A stretch of 64,000 nucleotides of DNA from Bos javanicus (lineage: Eukaryota; Chordata; Mammalia; Artiodactyla; Bovidae): assembly GCF_032452875.1 (NCBI RefSeq), contig NC_083877.1, forward strand, positions 48,905,724 to 48,969,723, in the 5' to 3' direction. Shown here one piece after another: positions 12,008-23,280 of the stretch (positions are counted from its first letter, which is position 1; every line of letters begins with the position of its first letter). A program made the position numbers and the translations under genes. Under the pieces are notes generated by a model. The model did not search any database. It was given only the letters and a program-made list of their open reading frames with translations, and was not told the DNA's origin.

Positions 12008-12222
12008 ATATGTGCTTGTGTGCTCAGTTGTGTCCAACTCTTGACCCCATGGACTCTAGCCCACCAGGCTCCTCCGTCCTTGGAATGTCCCAGGCAAGAA
12101 TACTGCAGTGGGTTGCCATTTCCTTCTCAAGGCGATCTGCCCAACCCAGGGATCAAACCTGTGTCTCCTGTATCTCTTACATTGGTAGGTGGATGCTTTG
12201 CCACTGAGCCACCAGGGAAGAC
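12008..12222 (-). repeat. Bov-tA SINE
   Basis: This is a reverse-complement Bov-tA with both body and tRNA head ('ccactgagccaccagggaag' at the right edge). It is flanked by a perfect 12-bp target-site duplication 'tactttcccttc' at 11996-12007 and 12223-12234. Confidence 0.95.
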
Positions 12223-12264
12223 TACTTTCCCTTCGTAGGACTTCCCAAATGTGTGTTTAACTGT

Positions 12265-12390
12265 TCATGTGCTTTCCCACCCCCACTGGACCGTGAGCTC
12301 AGTGAGGGTAGGGACAGGGCTGTTTCGTCACCACTGTATCCCAGAGAGGTTGAAAGTCAACGGATGCATTCATTGAATTACTCAGCGATG
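12265..12390 (+). repeat. L2 LINE 3' fragment
   Basis: 'ggaccgtgagctcagtgagg' followed by 'gtagggacagggctg' and a tail near 'cattcattgaatta' matches the L2 3' end in sense orientation. Confidence 0.6.
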
Positions 12391-12549
12391 GTCTTTCTGA
12401 TGCCTGGTAAATTTCTAATCTCTCATCAACACCTTGTTTCAGGAAAGTTTCCCAGGCTCTCTTGGCAGAGTTTCTTCTTTCTCTGAGTCCCCACAGTACC
12501 TTGCATATAACACCAAAAGGTGTGCCAAGCGGCAGCTGTAAAATGTGGC

Positions 12550-12665
12550 TTCTATGCCCTTCTAACCAACTAGGATATAGCTCCTTGAGAGCAGTTGTGG
12601 TGCTCTATTCAGCTTTGCATTCTGAGTGCTTTGCACAGTGCTTTGTCAGTGCTCCATTCAGGACA
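12550..12665 (+). repeat. L2 LINE 3' fragment
   Basis: 'gctccttgagagcagttgtg' and 'tttgcacagtgctttgtcag' are diverged L2 3' UTR landmarks. Confidence 0.55.
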
Positions 12666-12719
12666 GCAGAATTAGTGAAAACAACTGCACATACCACTCG
12701 GTTAGATAGGCAGCATCTT

Positions 12720-12989
12720 TTTTATTAATTAATTTATTGATTGATTTTTTTGGCTTTGTTGGGTACTGATGCCAAGTGGGCTTTCTCCAGTTGCAGTGCG
12801 TGGGATTCTCATTGTGATGGCTTCTCTTATCTCAGAGCACAGCTCTTCGGCTCTAGAGCACAGGCTGAGTAGTTGTGGCACATGGGCTTAGTTGCCTCAA
12901 GGCATGTGGGATATTCCCAGACCAGTGATTGAACCCTTGTCCCTTGAACTGGCAGGTGAATTCTTAACGACGAGCCCCCAGGGAAGTCC
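12720..12989 (-). repeat. CHR-type tRNA-Glu SINE
   Basis: The plus strand begins with an A/T tail complement and 'ttggctttgttgggt'. It continues through 'gggattctcattgtgatggc' and ends with the tRNA-like head complement 'cagggaagtcc'. CHR SINEs are shared by whales, hippos and ruminants. A 15-bp duplication 'gataggcagcatctt' (12705-12719) recurs with one mismatch at 12990-13004. Confidence 0.9.
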
Positions 12990-13004
12990 GATAGGCAGTA
13001 TCTT

Positions 13005-13455
13005 ATCTAACCAGTCAATGAGATGAACAGATTCTTAACCACTATTGTAGCTCTCCCTACTCCACCCCTTGCAAAGGGACATCCAGAAAGGATGACTGGC
13101 CATGGCCATCCCTTCTCAGTGTTGGCTGTAGTGGGGTGTAGTGTTGTGCAGAAATGCCACATTTAGAGGATTCTTCCTGATTCCACATTTTCATGTAAAG
13201 AGGGAATCTTTCCAAATAAGAAAGAGACTTGAGCAGTGTTTAATCCTGTGACAGCCACATCAGTCTCTTGGCTGGGTCAGGGTCCCTGAGCTCCCAAATG
13301 ATGCATAACAGGACCTTCCATTCTGATACTCCACGTGGTGACCCAACAGTGCTCCCACTTGTCCCATTAGGTCTCATGGGATGAGCCTACGCCTACCTTC
13401 CCAGCATTCAGTGGCTAACAGGGGGCTTGCTACTTTACCTCTCTGCTCCTCCTTT
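13005..13455. other. Unique sequence
   Basis: No repeat or gene is recognised in this gap between SINEs. Confidence 0.55.
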
Positions 13456-13649
13456 GTCACTCAATCATGTCTGATTCTTTGTGACCCCATGGACTGTAGC
13501 CCATCAGGCTCCTCTGTCTGTGGAATTCTCCAGGCAAGAATATTGGAGTGGGTAGCTATTCCCTTCTCCAGAGGATCTTCCCAACCAGGGATTGAACCTG
13601 GGTCTCTGGCATTGCAGGCAGATTCTTAACCATCTGAGCCACCATGGGA
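13456..13649 (-). repeat. Bov-tA SINE
   Basis: 'ggaattctccaggcaagaat' and 'gattcttaaccatctgagcc' identify a reverse-complement Bov-tA. No clear target-site duplication was found. Confidence 0.93.
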
Positions 13650-14609
13650 TGACATTGTCTTTGGTGAGCTATGGACTGGAAATCTTGACTATCTTTAGAA
13701 ACCACTGATTCAATTCCACTCACACCCCACCCAGTGGTTCTCGAGTCATTTTATTCTGAGCAAGGCAATGGTTCTTGCTCTGTGGTCACACGGGACTCTC
13801 CACCCTGCTGCCCCTAAGATTGCTAAATGGTTGTCACACTTGAGACACCAAGAGGGAACTGCCCCCAAGTGAGGGCTGGATCTGGTCTGGTGAGAATCAG
13901 GTAGAGAGGAGGCTTCCTGTTTGTTTGCCCAATGCAGTTGAAACGGGGTCTAAGAACCATTAGAGAAACAAAGGAGCTCAGGGCAGATGGGTGGTTTGCT
14001 TTTGAGAAGAACCTGCCCCCTCACTCACACGCTCTGAGCCTCTGCTATCACGAAGTCACTCAGTATCGCTGCTGACATCCAACCATCATCCTCCTCGGAA
14101 AGCCCTGGTGGCAGGAGGGTGGTCTCCCCCAGCTCCCTGCTGTATCCCCCTCTCTCTGTCACTGAGCTGTGCCCCCAACTTGGCTCAATCCCCCTCCTGC
14201 TACACAAGCCATATCTCACCTAAGAGGATCACTTCCATCATCTTTTTCTAGGAAGGTCCAAGACTGTAGAGGTTTCAACCTCTAAATCAACATTTCCATT
14301 TGCAAGGCATTTTCATTTCTCTTATCTGTTCTTATCCTCTGGCCATTCAGCAAAGGGCACACTGATCTAGTTACCATTTGACACATGGAGAATGGAGGAA
14401 GAAAAGGGTATTAGGGTTTGTCCAAACAGTAGGCACATCTGGAACACACCTGGGTTTGCTGATGCCACCGCAGAGATGCTGTTTGCATTTGAAGAGTTTC
14501 TCTCCAGCTACCAAAACCACCATAGGCCTGGAACCAGGACTTTCAAGTTGTTCTACAGGGTGCCTTGCAAAAACAGGTCATTAAAAAGGGATTTTGGTGA
14601 GGTTGTCAG
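13650..14609. other. Unique sequence
   Basis: No repeat family or gene is recognised. Short frames at 14025-14219 and 14378-14584 lack any domain signal. Confidence 0.5.
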
Positions 14610-14960
14610 GGATGCATTTATTCCATTCATCAGTACTTACATAGTCACTGGCACCTGCCATGTGGATAAGATGGGGAGCAAAGACAGGCAGTCTCTGTTC
14701 TGCCGAGCTTACAGTCTTGTGGGGGAAGTGGAATTCATCAGACTGAAACCAAATAATTGTAAAATAACAGCAACAAGTACTATCAAGGATACATCGTGGA
14801 AGAATATGTAACAGGAGATTTGTCCCAGCATGAGAGGGGGGAATGCTTCCCTGAGAAGAGCATGATGGGAAACAAGAGTAGGGCTGAACCAGGCAAAGGA
14901 AGTGTCCTGTGCAAAGGCCCTGGGGCAGGGTAGAGAACGTGTGTTTGAGGACCAGGTTGA
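14610..14960 (-). repeat. L2-like LINE fragment
   Basis: The order 'cattcatcagtacttacata', 'gagcttacagtcttgtgggg' and 'gtgcaaaggccctggggcag' corresponds to the complement of L2 3' sequence. The 139-codon plus-strand frame and the 136-codon minus-strand frame that cross here are therefore not believed. Confidence 0.65.
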
Positions 14961-15173
14961 AGATTGCTGAAGCTGGATCCCAGGAACGCAAGGAAGAGCA
15001 GCATGAAATGCAGCTGAAGAGATGGGTGAGGGGTCTTACTGAAGCTTCCGATGCTACAATGGGCCTAATATCTAATGTTTCTCTGTGCTACATGTGATAT
15101 AATCTTCCAATGAATTTTTTAAAAATAACACATGGCAGTTACAACACTCTCTTTGCCCCTTCATGCCTCACTT

Positions 15174-15353
15174 GTTCAGTCGCTCAGTTGTATCTGACTC
15201 CTTGGGACCCCATGGACTGCAGCACACCAGACCTCCTTATCCTCCACCATCTCCCAGAGTTTGCCCAAATTCATATCCATTGAGTCAGTGATGCCATCCA
15301 ACCATCTCATCCTCTGTTGTCCCCTTTTCCTCTTGCCTTCAATCTTTCCCAGC
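15174..15353 (-). repeat. BovB LINE 3' end
   Basis: 'ttcagtcgctcag' begins the complement of the BovB 3' terminus. It continues through 'gtgatgccatccaaccatct' and ends near 'caatctttcccagc'. The fragment is about 180 bp and severely 5'-truncated. The encoded minus-strand peptide is the tail of the BovB ORF2 product. Confidence 0.92.
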
Positions 15354-15929
15354 TTCACTCATCAGCCATTAAAATTCAAATCCTACCTCTATTTATTTAA
15401 AACATTTATTACTGGAAAGGGGAGGCTTAAGGTTCTTTGTTTGCATCAGTGACTTCAGGAAGAAAGCACACAAGTTTCAAGCCCACACAAGTCCCCCGGC
15501 TGGAGTCTCCAATAGACTCGTTTGAAGGTAAGGACCAAACCTGTTAGAAAGATGCTCACTAGTGTTTAAGTTTCAAGTGCGTGAAACCAGACATTGAAAC
15601 TGTTCATTCAAAATTCCTATGTTCAAGCAGACAAAGAACAATCATTTCAGAAGCTCTGTAATGAATGTACAAGTGGGTGCAGGTTATCTTGTCAAACACA
15701 ATAATCGTGAGTCAATGTGAGCGGATGCTGCTTCTATTTGATTTTGTCTTTTACCGGAGCTCACTGACAACTGCCTGTGACCCTCTACCTTACCTGGTAG
15801 GTGGAGGGATCTGCCCATTGCTTTGGGGTCCCCTCTGGCCAGCACTGAGCTTGGGATGGCATGGGAATGAATGTGAGACGCATCCGATCTGGGTATAAGA
15901 TAGTGAGAGCTGGAGCTGGAGCGGGTCAT
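15354..15929. other. Unique sequence
   Basis: No repeat or gene is recognised, apart from a few retained CpGs near 15716-15760 and 15880-15925. Confidence 0.5.
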
Positions 15930-16020
15930 TAGCTGCTTAATCCCACAGCCGTTAAGTGGCAGAACAGGGTTCAGATCGGGTCTGCCGAACCCACACCAGA
16001 AGCTTTCTTCTCAGTTCCAC
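15930..16020 (-). repeat. MIR SINE fragment
   Basis: 'cacagccgttaagtggcaga', 'acagggttcagatcggg' and 'ctgccgaaccca' are the complement of the tRNA-side half of MIR, with the CpG sites unusually well kept. Confidence 0.6.
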
Positions 16021-16356
16021 AGCTGGTCTTCAGATTTCACCCACTTTGTCTGCCGAGCTACAGACTACATTTAACAGTGATATACTCGATGCTGTGTTAG
16101 TTACCAACAACACGATGCAGTGGTTCCTCAGCAAAGATGCTTACAACCCAGAAGGACAGACACAAGCTGTGATCAAAGCAAAGCTTATAAGTCATACAGC
16201 ACACTGAAGAGTCAATACAGGACCAGAACTTTTCACTAAACTGTGGCGTGGCCTAATAATAATGTCCAGAATCTCCAGTTCCTTACTGAATGGGAATTCA
16301 AGGTCAATGTATGGGATGTAGTAGTTTGATTTCACTAACATTTTGAGGGCCAAGGA
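16021..16356. other. Unique sequence
   Basis: No repeat or coding signal is recognised. Confidence 0.5.
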
Positions 16357-16566
16357 GGGTTCCCAGGTGGCACTAGTGGTAAAGAACCTGCCTGCCATTG
16401 CAGGAGACCCAAGAGATGTGGGTTTGATCTCTGAGTCAGGAGGACCCCCTGTAGGAGGGTATAGCAACCCACACCAGTATTCTTGCCTGGGAAATCCCAT
16501 GAACAGAGGAGCCTGGTGGGCTATGGTCCATGGGGTTGCAGAAAGTCAGACTGAGGCAACTTAGTG
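16357..16566 (+). repeat. Bov-tA SINE
   Basis: This is a sense copy. It has the tRNA head 'gttcccaggtggcactagtg', the body 'caacccacaccagtattctt' and the 3' end 'agactgaggcaacttag', running directly into a (CA)n tract. Confidence 0.94.
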
Positions 16567-16571
16567 CACGC

Positions 16572-16607
<36 letters not shown>

Positions 16608-16611
16608 ACGT
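16567..16611 (+). repeat. (CA)n microsatellite at a SINE tail
   Basis: The tract has about 20 CA units with a few interruptions, directly after the Bov-tA 3' end. This is a common origin of ruminant microsatellites. Confidence 0.95.
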
Positions 16612-17399
16612 GTTCTACCACAAAGGAGGACAAACAACGAAAAACAAAAAAATTTACCCATCCAGAGTCACTGTCTTTTCTCAAAAGGATGGAGTTTTAA
16701 CACCAAAAAAGCTGGAAAGGGCACTATCTCTAGAGTAAGAAAAAAAAATTTTTTTTTACTTTGACTGTATTTAGCATCATGAAAACTCGTTTTCCCCAAT
16801 TGGACACAGGCCAGTGAAAACTAAAGCACAGACCTGCCCACACTGCTTACTGGCAGTCACAGGAAGCTACTGGTCCATAGTAAAGGCATGGCTGCACTTG
16901 CTTTGACTGGAAATCGTTGTGTTAAACCCACTGTGGTACTGGTTTATTATCCTGGATAGAGATTTAGTTCTTTGCCTGTCTATGAGCAGTCATGTAGACC
17001 TGAGTTCCCTTAATTTCAGGATAGATAAGAGACAGATTTGTCCATCTAGAGACTCTGAAACCCTGGCATTGAGAGTTTTCTTAGGCTTCCTCCAAGGGTG
17101 CCTCCAGGACCTGAATGGATGCAAGCTAATATGATTGGTATAGGGAGAGTGGGCTCCATTTCAGCATCTTTCTAAGCCATCTTATTTAGAATAAATGGAA
17201 GAGGTCCTGTACAAAGAAGAGACTCTAAGGCCAAATACCAGACTTAGACTAGAGAGTAGGAGATACAATATGTTAAGCCTTCCCCCACCATAGAGGTGAC
17301 CGTTTATATTTCAGTATTTTCATTTGGGAGATCCTTAGTATTATAAAAGCCCATTTGTACCAGAAAATAATTGTCCAAGAGGCCTCCCACTGCATTTTC
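16612..17399. other. Unique sequence
   Basis: It holds an A9T9 run near 16740-16757. No other repeat or gene is recognised. Confidence 0.5.
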
Positions 17400-17960
17400 T
17401 ATAATGCTCCTCATTTATTTTATATATTAAAAACTGATAAAGAAAAACATTCAAGTAAATCCTATCATCCTCCTGATATTAAATCTTAAATTTTTCCCTT
17501 GTGCCTTTTGGAGTTTAATAGTTGCATAATATTCCATCATCAGTACCCCATAATTTGTTAAGCCATCCCCAATTACCCAACATTAGGCTCCTTCCGGAAT
17601 TTTGTGTGTGTGTGTGTGATTAGATTTGATCATTAGAGACAGTGCTACAGTTTGTATAGCTTTCTGCCTCTTTCAGATTATTTCTTTTGTATACACTCCC
17701 AGGAGAAGGATTACTGGGTCAGAGGAAGCGTATCTCTATGATTCCTGTTACATTGCCTTAGTTCTTTCAAGAAGAATTATGCTGATTTAACTCAGTGCCT
17801 ATAGCATTCGAATCTATCAGTTCCACTGCAGCCTGACCAGCGTTAGGGCATTATTTAGTAAGACTAAAGTGCTACCTTTTCAAAGTTGCTTTAATTTGAA
17901 TTTTTTATTACTGGCAGGGATGATCATTTTCCTATATGCTCACTTATCAAATGCCATTGA
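17400..17960 (-). repeat. Old LINE-1 fragment
   Basis: 'gttgcataatattccatcat', 'ggagaaggattactgggtca' and 'ccactgcagcctgaccagcg' are eroded forms of the L1 3' region complement. A short (GT)n at about 17604-17619 lies inside. Edges are approximate. Confidence 0.6.
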
Positions 17961-18402
17961 TTAAAAATGTTTTAGGGTCACATGTGGGTGTGGGGGCTAT
18001 GAATGGGAAACCACTTCTCAGAGCTGGAGGGCAGATGACAGCTATGGATGAATAAAACTTGCGTTGATTTCTATGATATGGAGTGACTACATAGCATATG
18101 ACCACTTCGCCAATTAAAAAAAAAAAATCAATGGTTTTAACTTTTGTATAACCCAAAAATAAGTCGCCAAAGTGGGTACTTGTTTGTTTCTTTTGTTATC
18201 CTTGTTGAAAAGTTTCAGGGCACTTCTGGAGGACCTTTCATGCTCCAGTCTTTCAATCTTTCCGGTTTGTCCACATTGAGGCTTTAGAAGCAAAAGAATA
18301 AATGCAAACCTTATGACAAAGTACACTTCCCTTAGCTGTAGTTGGGCATTAATTTTCACACGTTCTTCAGCATCGGATTCGGTCTACCAAATAACAGTCA
18401 TA
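17961..18402. other. Unique sequence
   Basis: No repeat or gene is recognised. There is an A-run at about 18117-18127. Confidence 0.5.
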
Positions 18403-18418
18403 CAACAGGACATTTTAA

Positions 18419-18726
18419 AATTTTTATTTATTTCTAATTGAAAGATAATTATTTTATAACATTGGTTTCATTTCTGCCATACATCAACATGAATCAGCCA
18501 TAGGTGTATTATACGTTCCCTCCTTCTTGAACCTCCCTCCCATCTCCTACCCCATCCCACCCTGCTAGAATGTCACAGAGCCCTGGTTTGAGTTCCCTGA
18601 GTCATACAGCAAATTTCCGCTGGCTATCTGTTTTACATATGGTAGTGTATATGCTTCCATGCTTCTCTCTCCACTTGTCTCCCCGTCTCCTTCCTCCCCC
18701 CACCCCTCAGCATGTGTCCATATGTC
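18419..18726 (-). repeat. Ruminant L1 3' UTR fragment
   Basis: The complement of the L1_BT-type 3' UTR is recognised from 'catacatcaacatgaatcag', 'catacagcaaatttccgctg' and 'catatggtagtgtatatgct'. Imperfect direct repeats starting 'caacagg' and ending 'attttaa' at 18403-18418 and 18727-18744 are a probable target-site duplication. Confidence 0.88.
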
Positions 18727-18744
18727 CAACAGGGCATATTTTAA

Positions 18745-19599
18745 GGCTAAATAAGCTCACTACTTGAGAGAGCCTGAGCCCCTTCGCTGTGCCAGTCTCT
18801 CCACCCACAGCCATCCAGGCTCAAATGGGCAAGATTCAAAGATGACAGAATTAAATGGGAAACAAACTGGAGGGGACCCTACGGTTCCAAACGCTGAAGT
18901 CTCGGGAAGCTTTCACAGTCTGTTTTCTTAACATTACACTAATAATGTCTTTCCTGCTCACCCGCCCCATCTCCCTCTCCAGGGAGGCACTCAGCCCAGT
19001 GGTTATATAACTGACTTGACACCACAGCCAAGGTACAGGAGCCCAGGAGCTCGGCTCACTGAACCATAGCAAAGGCGTGCATTGGTCTCCTCTACGCTTG
19101 CCAGCGAGCAGTGCAGTTTGAGGATAAATTGATGACTTCGAGTTATAGCTCAGTTGCACCTAACGCTGTGGCCAGACCGGCACTCTGAGCTGCTGAAATG
19201 TGGGTAAGCAAGCCAGGCAGAGTCCCACCCTGGGGAACTGAAGTAAATGACTCTCAGGTACTACGTTTAGCCCAGCCTGAGGACTCCGCGCTGGTTGCGT
19301 ATTTTCTCCACCGAGAGAGTAGTACAAAGGCATTGCTGACCATCATACTGCTGGGTCTGTTTGGATGGGCAAGTTCAAGGGGAAGGAGACTCCTTAACAC
19401 CAATCTTGAAAGCGGCAGGCACCCAAGATGCTGAGCTGGCTCTGATGTGGAGCAGTGCTGATGTAACAAGAGAAAAAGATGTGCTCAAATTTCCCCACCT
19501 GACTCCAAAACAGCCAGTCCAAATAAGCACCCCATGCCCATCCCAGAGCCCCCCATACCTTCTGTGTACTTCTGAAGCAGAAAAAGATGGAGATATAAA
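18745..19599. other. Unique sequence
   Basis: No repeat or gene is recognised. Overlapping frames on opposite strands at about 18851-19614 have no domain signal. Confidence 0.5.
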
Positions 19600-19755
19600 T
19601 TTGGCCTGCTGCATCAGAAAGACCCTTACAGGTTTTATGACCTTGAAGAAGTTACTTAAGTCCTCTAAGTCTCAGGCTCCTCATCTGTCAAATGGGTACA
19701 ATCATAGAACCTGCTTAATGAGATTGTTGAGAGGATGAAATGAGACATGGAACTT
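19600..19755 (+). repeat. MIR SINE
   Basis: 'ttatgaccttgaagaagtta', 'ctcctcatctgtcaaatggg' and 'gttgagaggatgaaatgaga' follow the MIR consensus in sense orientation. Confidence 0.82.
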
Positions 19756-19813
19756 GAAAGATTACATGACCCATGAGAGGAGACAAATAAAAGCCAGTTT
19801 TTTTTTTATCATT

Positions 19814-20019
19814 GTTGTTTAGTCGCTAAGTCATGTCTGACTCTTTTGTGACCCCATGGACTAGCCCGCCAGGCTTCTCTGTCCGTGGGATTTCCCAGGC
19901 AAGAATACTGGAGTGGGTTGCCATTTTTTTCTCCAGGGGATCTTCCCAACCCAGGGATCAAACCCACATCTCCTGCACTGGCAGGGGGATTATTTACCAC
20001 TGAGCCACCAGGGAAGCCC
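19814..20019 (-). repeat. Bov-tA SINE
   Basis: This is a reverse-complement copy with 'tttcccaggcaagaatactg' and the head complement 'ccactgagccaccagggaag'. A T-rich run precedes it. No clear duplication was found. Confidence 0.95.
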
Positions 20020-20465
20020 AGCACTTATTTGACCCACTCCCTCACTAGACTGGGTGACCCTATCCTGTGGAGATTGTATTTGTTCCATCCCAGTACTGCT
20101 AGGATCAAGCACATTTCCAAGCACACAGTGGACCCTCCATACGCGTGGCGCTTACATAGCTGTGTGGATGCAAGCTGCCTGAGGACACCAAGCCGCACAG
20201 GTCACAGATGCAGCCACGTAGGTTTCGTTTCATTTTGTTTTTTTAAATAACTTCTCACCTTAAATTATTTTGGAGTCAGTCATATAAGCCCTAATTCTGC
20301 TCATCTATCAAGCAAATAGTTTCTTTTGAGTCCATTTAAATGAAAATAAGCGTGAAGGATTTCTTATTTTAAAATAGTTTCTCACATGAAGCGTCAAATA
20401 AAACTAAATTACTAATGGAACAATGATGCAATTTAGAGGCAATTACCCAAGGAGCCCCCCCCAAA
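20020..20465. other. Unique sequence
   Basis: No repeat or gene is recognised. Confidence 0.5.
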
Positions 20466-20815
20466 ACAATTATTTTTTGTTGTTGTTACTGTGTTATTTT
20501 TTATTGGAGTATAGTTGATTTACAATGTTATGTTAGTTTCAGGTATACAGCATAGTGATTCAGTTATTTTTTCCCTAATTATATTCATTATAAGTTACTA
20601 TAGGAGACTGAGTGTAATTCCCTGTGCTATATAGTAAATCTTTTTTACTTATCTCTTTTATGTGTCGTAGTTTGTTAATCCGAAACTCCTAATTTGTCCC
20701 TCCCTCTCCTCTTTCCCCTTTGGATACGGTAAGGTCATTTCCTATGTCAGTGAGTCCATTTCTGTTTTGTGTACACATTCATTTGTATTATTTTTTAGAT
20801 TCCACATGGAAGTGG
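20466..20815 (-). repeat. Artiodactyl L1 3' UTR fragment
   Basis: 'attggagtatagttgattta', 'caggtatacagcatagtgat' and 'ttccctgtgctatatagtaa' are the complement of an artiodactyl L1 3' end. The fragment is 5'-truncated at 'tagattccacatgg'. The same subfamily recurs at 60176-61220. Confidence 0.88.
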
Positions 20816-20915
20816 CTGCCCAATTCTTTTTAAAGGAATATCTGTGTGTTCCCTGACAGGTGATGTAACTCACATGTAGGTGTTCATAGTCTACACTGTA
20901 CTCCCTAGACCAGCC

Positions 20916-21106
20916 CAGTGGTTCCCAGACTTGTCCGCACAGCAGAATTACGAAGACAGCTTAAAAAATATATATATATATATATATCCCTCTGTCTAGT
21001 CTTACTCCTGGAGAAGCTTATTCAGTAGGACTGAAATAGACATGAGAGTTTACAAAAGTCCTCCAGATGGTTCTGATAAGCAGCCAGGGTTGAGATCCAC
21101 TAGGCT
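20916..21106. mobile_element. MER5A-like hAT (Charlie) DNA transposon relic
   Basis: The left end 'cagtggttcccagacttgt' and right end 'gggttgagatccactagg' are near-complementary termini like those of MER5. Internally 'cttattcagtaggactgaaa' and 'ccagatggttctgat' fit the family. The element is non-autonomous, with no transposase. A (TA)n tract interrupts the middle. Confidence 0.75.
20966..20988. repeat. (TA)n microsatellite
   Basis: Roughly eleven TA units lie inside the MER5A-like relic. Confidence 0.9.
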
Positions 21107-21717
21107 AAAGTTTTCCACTCCCAGCATGGTAGTAAAGAAATTTCTTTCCCTCTGTTTTCTCTTAAATTTCCATATTCATTATGGTTCATCTAAAGCTCTT
21201 CTTCCTACCATCTCTCTATGGAACAGATATGTTTCACGTGTGTTCTGTGAAGGATGACTGTTGTTGCTTCTGAAGGTACTTTTGTGAGATGTATAAAGAT
21301 TTGCCGGAAACCTCCAAGTGCTTTGGAAAATATGTATCCACATGTTTTTGATGAGGGAATGCTGAAATCTTAGTGTTGCCACCCTCTGTGAGGCAAAACC
21401 CCTTGGTGCTTATGAACTAGAGAGAGAATTCTTCCCAGGACTCAGTTAACTATTTCACAATGTTTTGTCAACAGAAATACTATCAGTGCTCATCAGTGTA
21501 AGGCAAGGCGTGGGGGAGATATGGAACCATGTCAGGGTCATCAAAAGCTCTGACAGCTGGGACTATCTTGTGGAAAACCTTATACGGCTTCCTACAAAGT
21601 GACCACCAGCTTGGTCTTTGTAAAGCAGATGTAGATGACCAAGATTAGCCAAAAGGTTCATATAGTGAAAAGTTATAAAATGTATTGACCTGTTTCTCTG
21701 TATTCTTCCTAACTATG
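21107..21717. other. Unique sequence
   Basis: No repeat or gene is recognised. Confidence 0.5.
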
Positions 21718-21745
21718 TATCTACCTACCTACCTACCTACCTATC
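21718..21745 (+). repeat. (CTAC)n tetranucleotide repeat
   Basis: About six CTAC units directly abut the start of the following Bov-tA, at its 5' (head) side. Confidence 0.9.
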
Positions 21746-21968
21746 TGGGTTTCCCAGGTGGCGTTAGTGGTAAAAGCCTGCCTGCCAATGCAGGAGACAT
21801 AAGAGACACAAATTCGATCTCTGGGTCGAGAAGATACCCCGGAGAAGGGACTGGCTACCCACTCCAGTATTCTTGCCTGGAGAATCCCATGGATAGAGGA
21901 GACTGGTGGGCTGCAGTCCATTGATTCGCAGAGTTGGACACGACTGAAGCAACTGAGCACACACGCAC
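21746..21968 (+). repeat. Bov-tA SINE
   Basis: This is a sense copy: head 'gtttcccaggtggcgttagt', body 'ccactccagtattcttgcct', 3' end 'cgactgaagcaactgagcac' and a short degenerate CA-rich tail. Confidence 0.95.
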
Positions 21969-22429
21969 CCACCTGTCTGCTTGTGCCAAATGGCATTTCC
22001 CTTATATAATCCAGCCACTGGTTTACACCTCCCTAGGCTGCAGGTCCAAGGTACGGTAAGCAACTTAGATTGAACACGACTTCCATCGCAGAGCTGGGCT
22101 AATAAAACTCAGGGAGTCTTATTAGAGGGAGGTGTCGGACAAGCTTTGTCGTTTAAATGACCCATTGGTGAGACTTTGATCTGAGTTTCTTTGAGTTGTG
22201 TTAGAGGAAGGCAGTCCTTCTGGCTGGAAAACTAAGGGCAGAAATTGGTAGTAGCCATACTGAGCTGAGAGTTGCTATTCTGACCAAGGCAGGAGATTGA
22301 TCGGCTGAGCTAGGCTCAGATGCCTGTGCCTGGGACGGGGTTTTCATCAATTTCTGTGAATGAGAAAAGTCGTGCATGCCCTTACTGTACACAAGCATCC
22401 AAGTTGCTCATGCCTTCACTGATGAGAGT
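21969..22429. other. Unique sequence
   Basis: No repeat or gene is recognised. Confidence 0.5.
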
Positions 22430-22550
22430 CTACCTTGACTTGGAGCAGGTCATTCATACTCTCCACTCTAAATGTTCTCATCTATAAAATGGGGCTAGTC
22501 ATTTATACCTCACACAGTGCTGGCAGGGGAACCGATTAATTAATGTTTAC
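22430..22550 (+). repeat. MIR SINE fragment
   Basis: 'gttctcatctataaaatggg' and 'cctcacacagtgctggcagg' are diverged MIR core in sense orientation. Confidence 0.6.
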
Positions 22551-23280
22551 CCTCTACTTTGAACTTGAAAAGGATTCCCTCAAAGTTGTTATTAAGCCTA
22601 TATCATTTTTACTTTGAGTTCTGGGGTGTGTCCAAACTGAAACTCAAAGCACAGTTCACAATCCGCTGAGCCCCCAAAGGGGAGGCAGAATGTAATGAAA
22701 TTAAGACAAATTCCCTGAAAAGGGCTACCCTTTGATCATTAGACACTGTGTTTTTTCTAAGGCTCTAAGTTAGGAATCCTGAAGCAAAAGGAGAAGAATA
22801 GCCACCTTCCATGCAAAGAAGCAGGCAGCGGTTCTTAGAACTGAGGAATGGGAAATCGGGGGGAGGATTTTATTCTTTGGTAAAGGGAGTTGGTTCTCAG
22901 AAAATTTTGTTCTCTGCCCCTCTGCCATCATTAAGTCCCTAAGGAAACCAGATAGTCTGCCAGGCAGAGGATTTACACATAAGGCATTAAAGCATACTCA
23001 GTATAATTTAATTTCTAGCTCTTCTAATTTATCTTTTTGTCACTCAGCAGCCAAACAGTGAAATATAGACACTGGTCTACAACCAGGTAATTGGGCTGTG
23101 CTATGGGGCTAGATTTGATGCCAGAGTAACACGTGACAGAGAGCACATTCATGGGCAGTGGCTCTTAGGAGCTGGGGATGTTTAACCCTTCTGTCAGAAT
23201 AGGGGCAGAAAGAGGAATCCTTATGCATGGGAACAAAATCTTAACCATATCCCATTAGAGAATTTTCCTAAACCTTGAAG
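22551..23280. other. Unique sequence
   Basis: No repeat or gene is recognised. It leads into the CpG-retaining block. Confidence 0.5.

Noticed and set aside
12008..12222. tRNA gene in SINE heads (also at the other Bov-tA and CHR copies)
   Set aside because: The tRNA similarity is the internal promoter of SINEs. The cloverleaf is degraded and fused to SINE bodies, with target-site duplications marking retrotransposition.
14392..14991. 139-codon plus and 136-codon minus frames as coding genes
   Set aside because: Most of this interval is an L2-type repeat relic, and the frames are on opposite strands of the same bases.
16192..16684. Open frames around 16.2-16.7 kb
   Set aside because: They are translations of a Bov-tA SINE and the (CA)n repeat.
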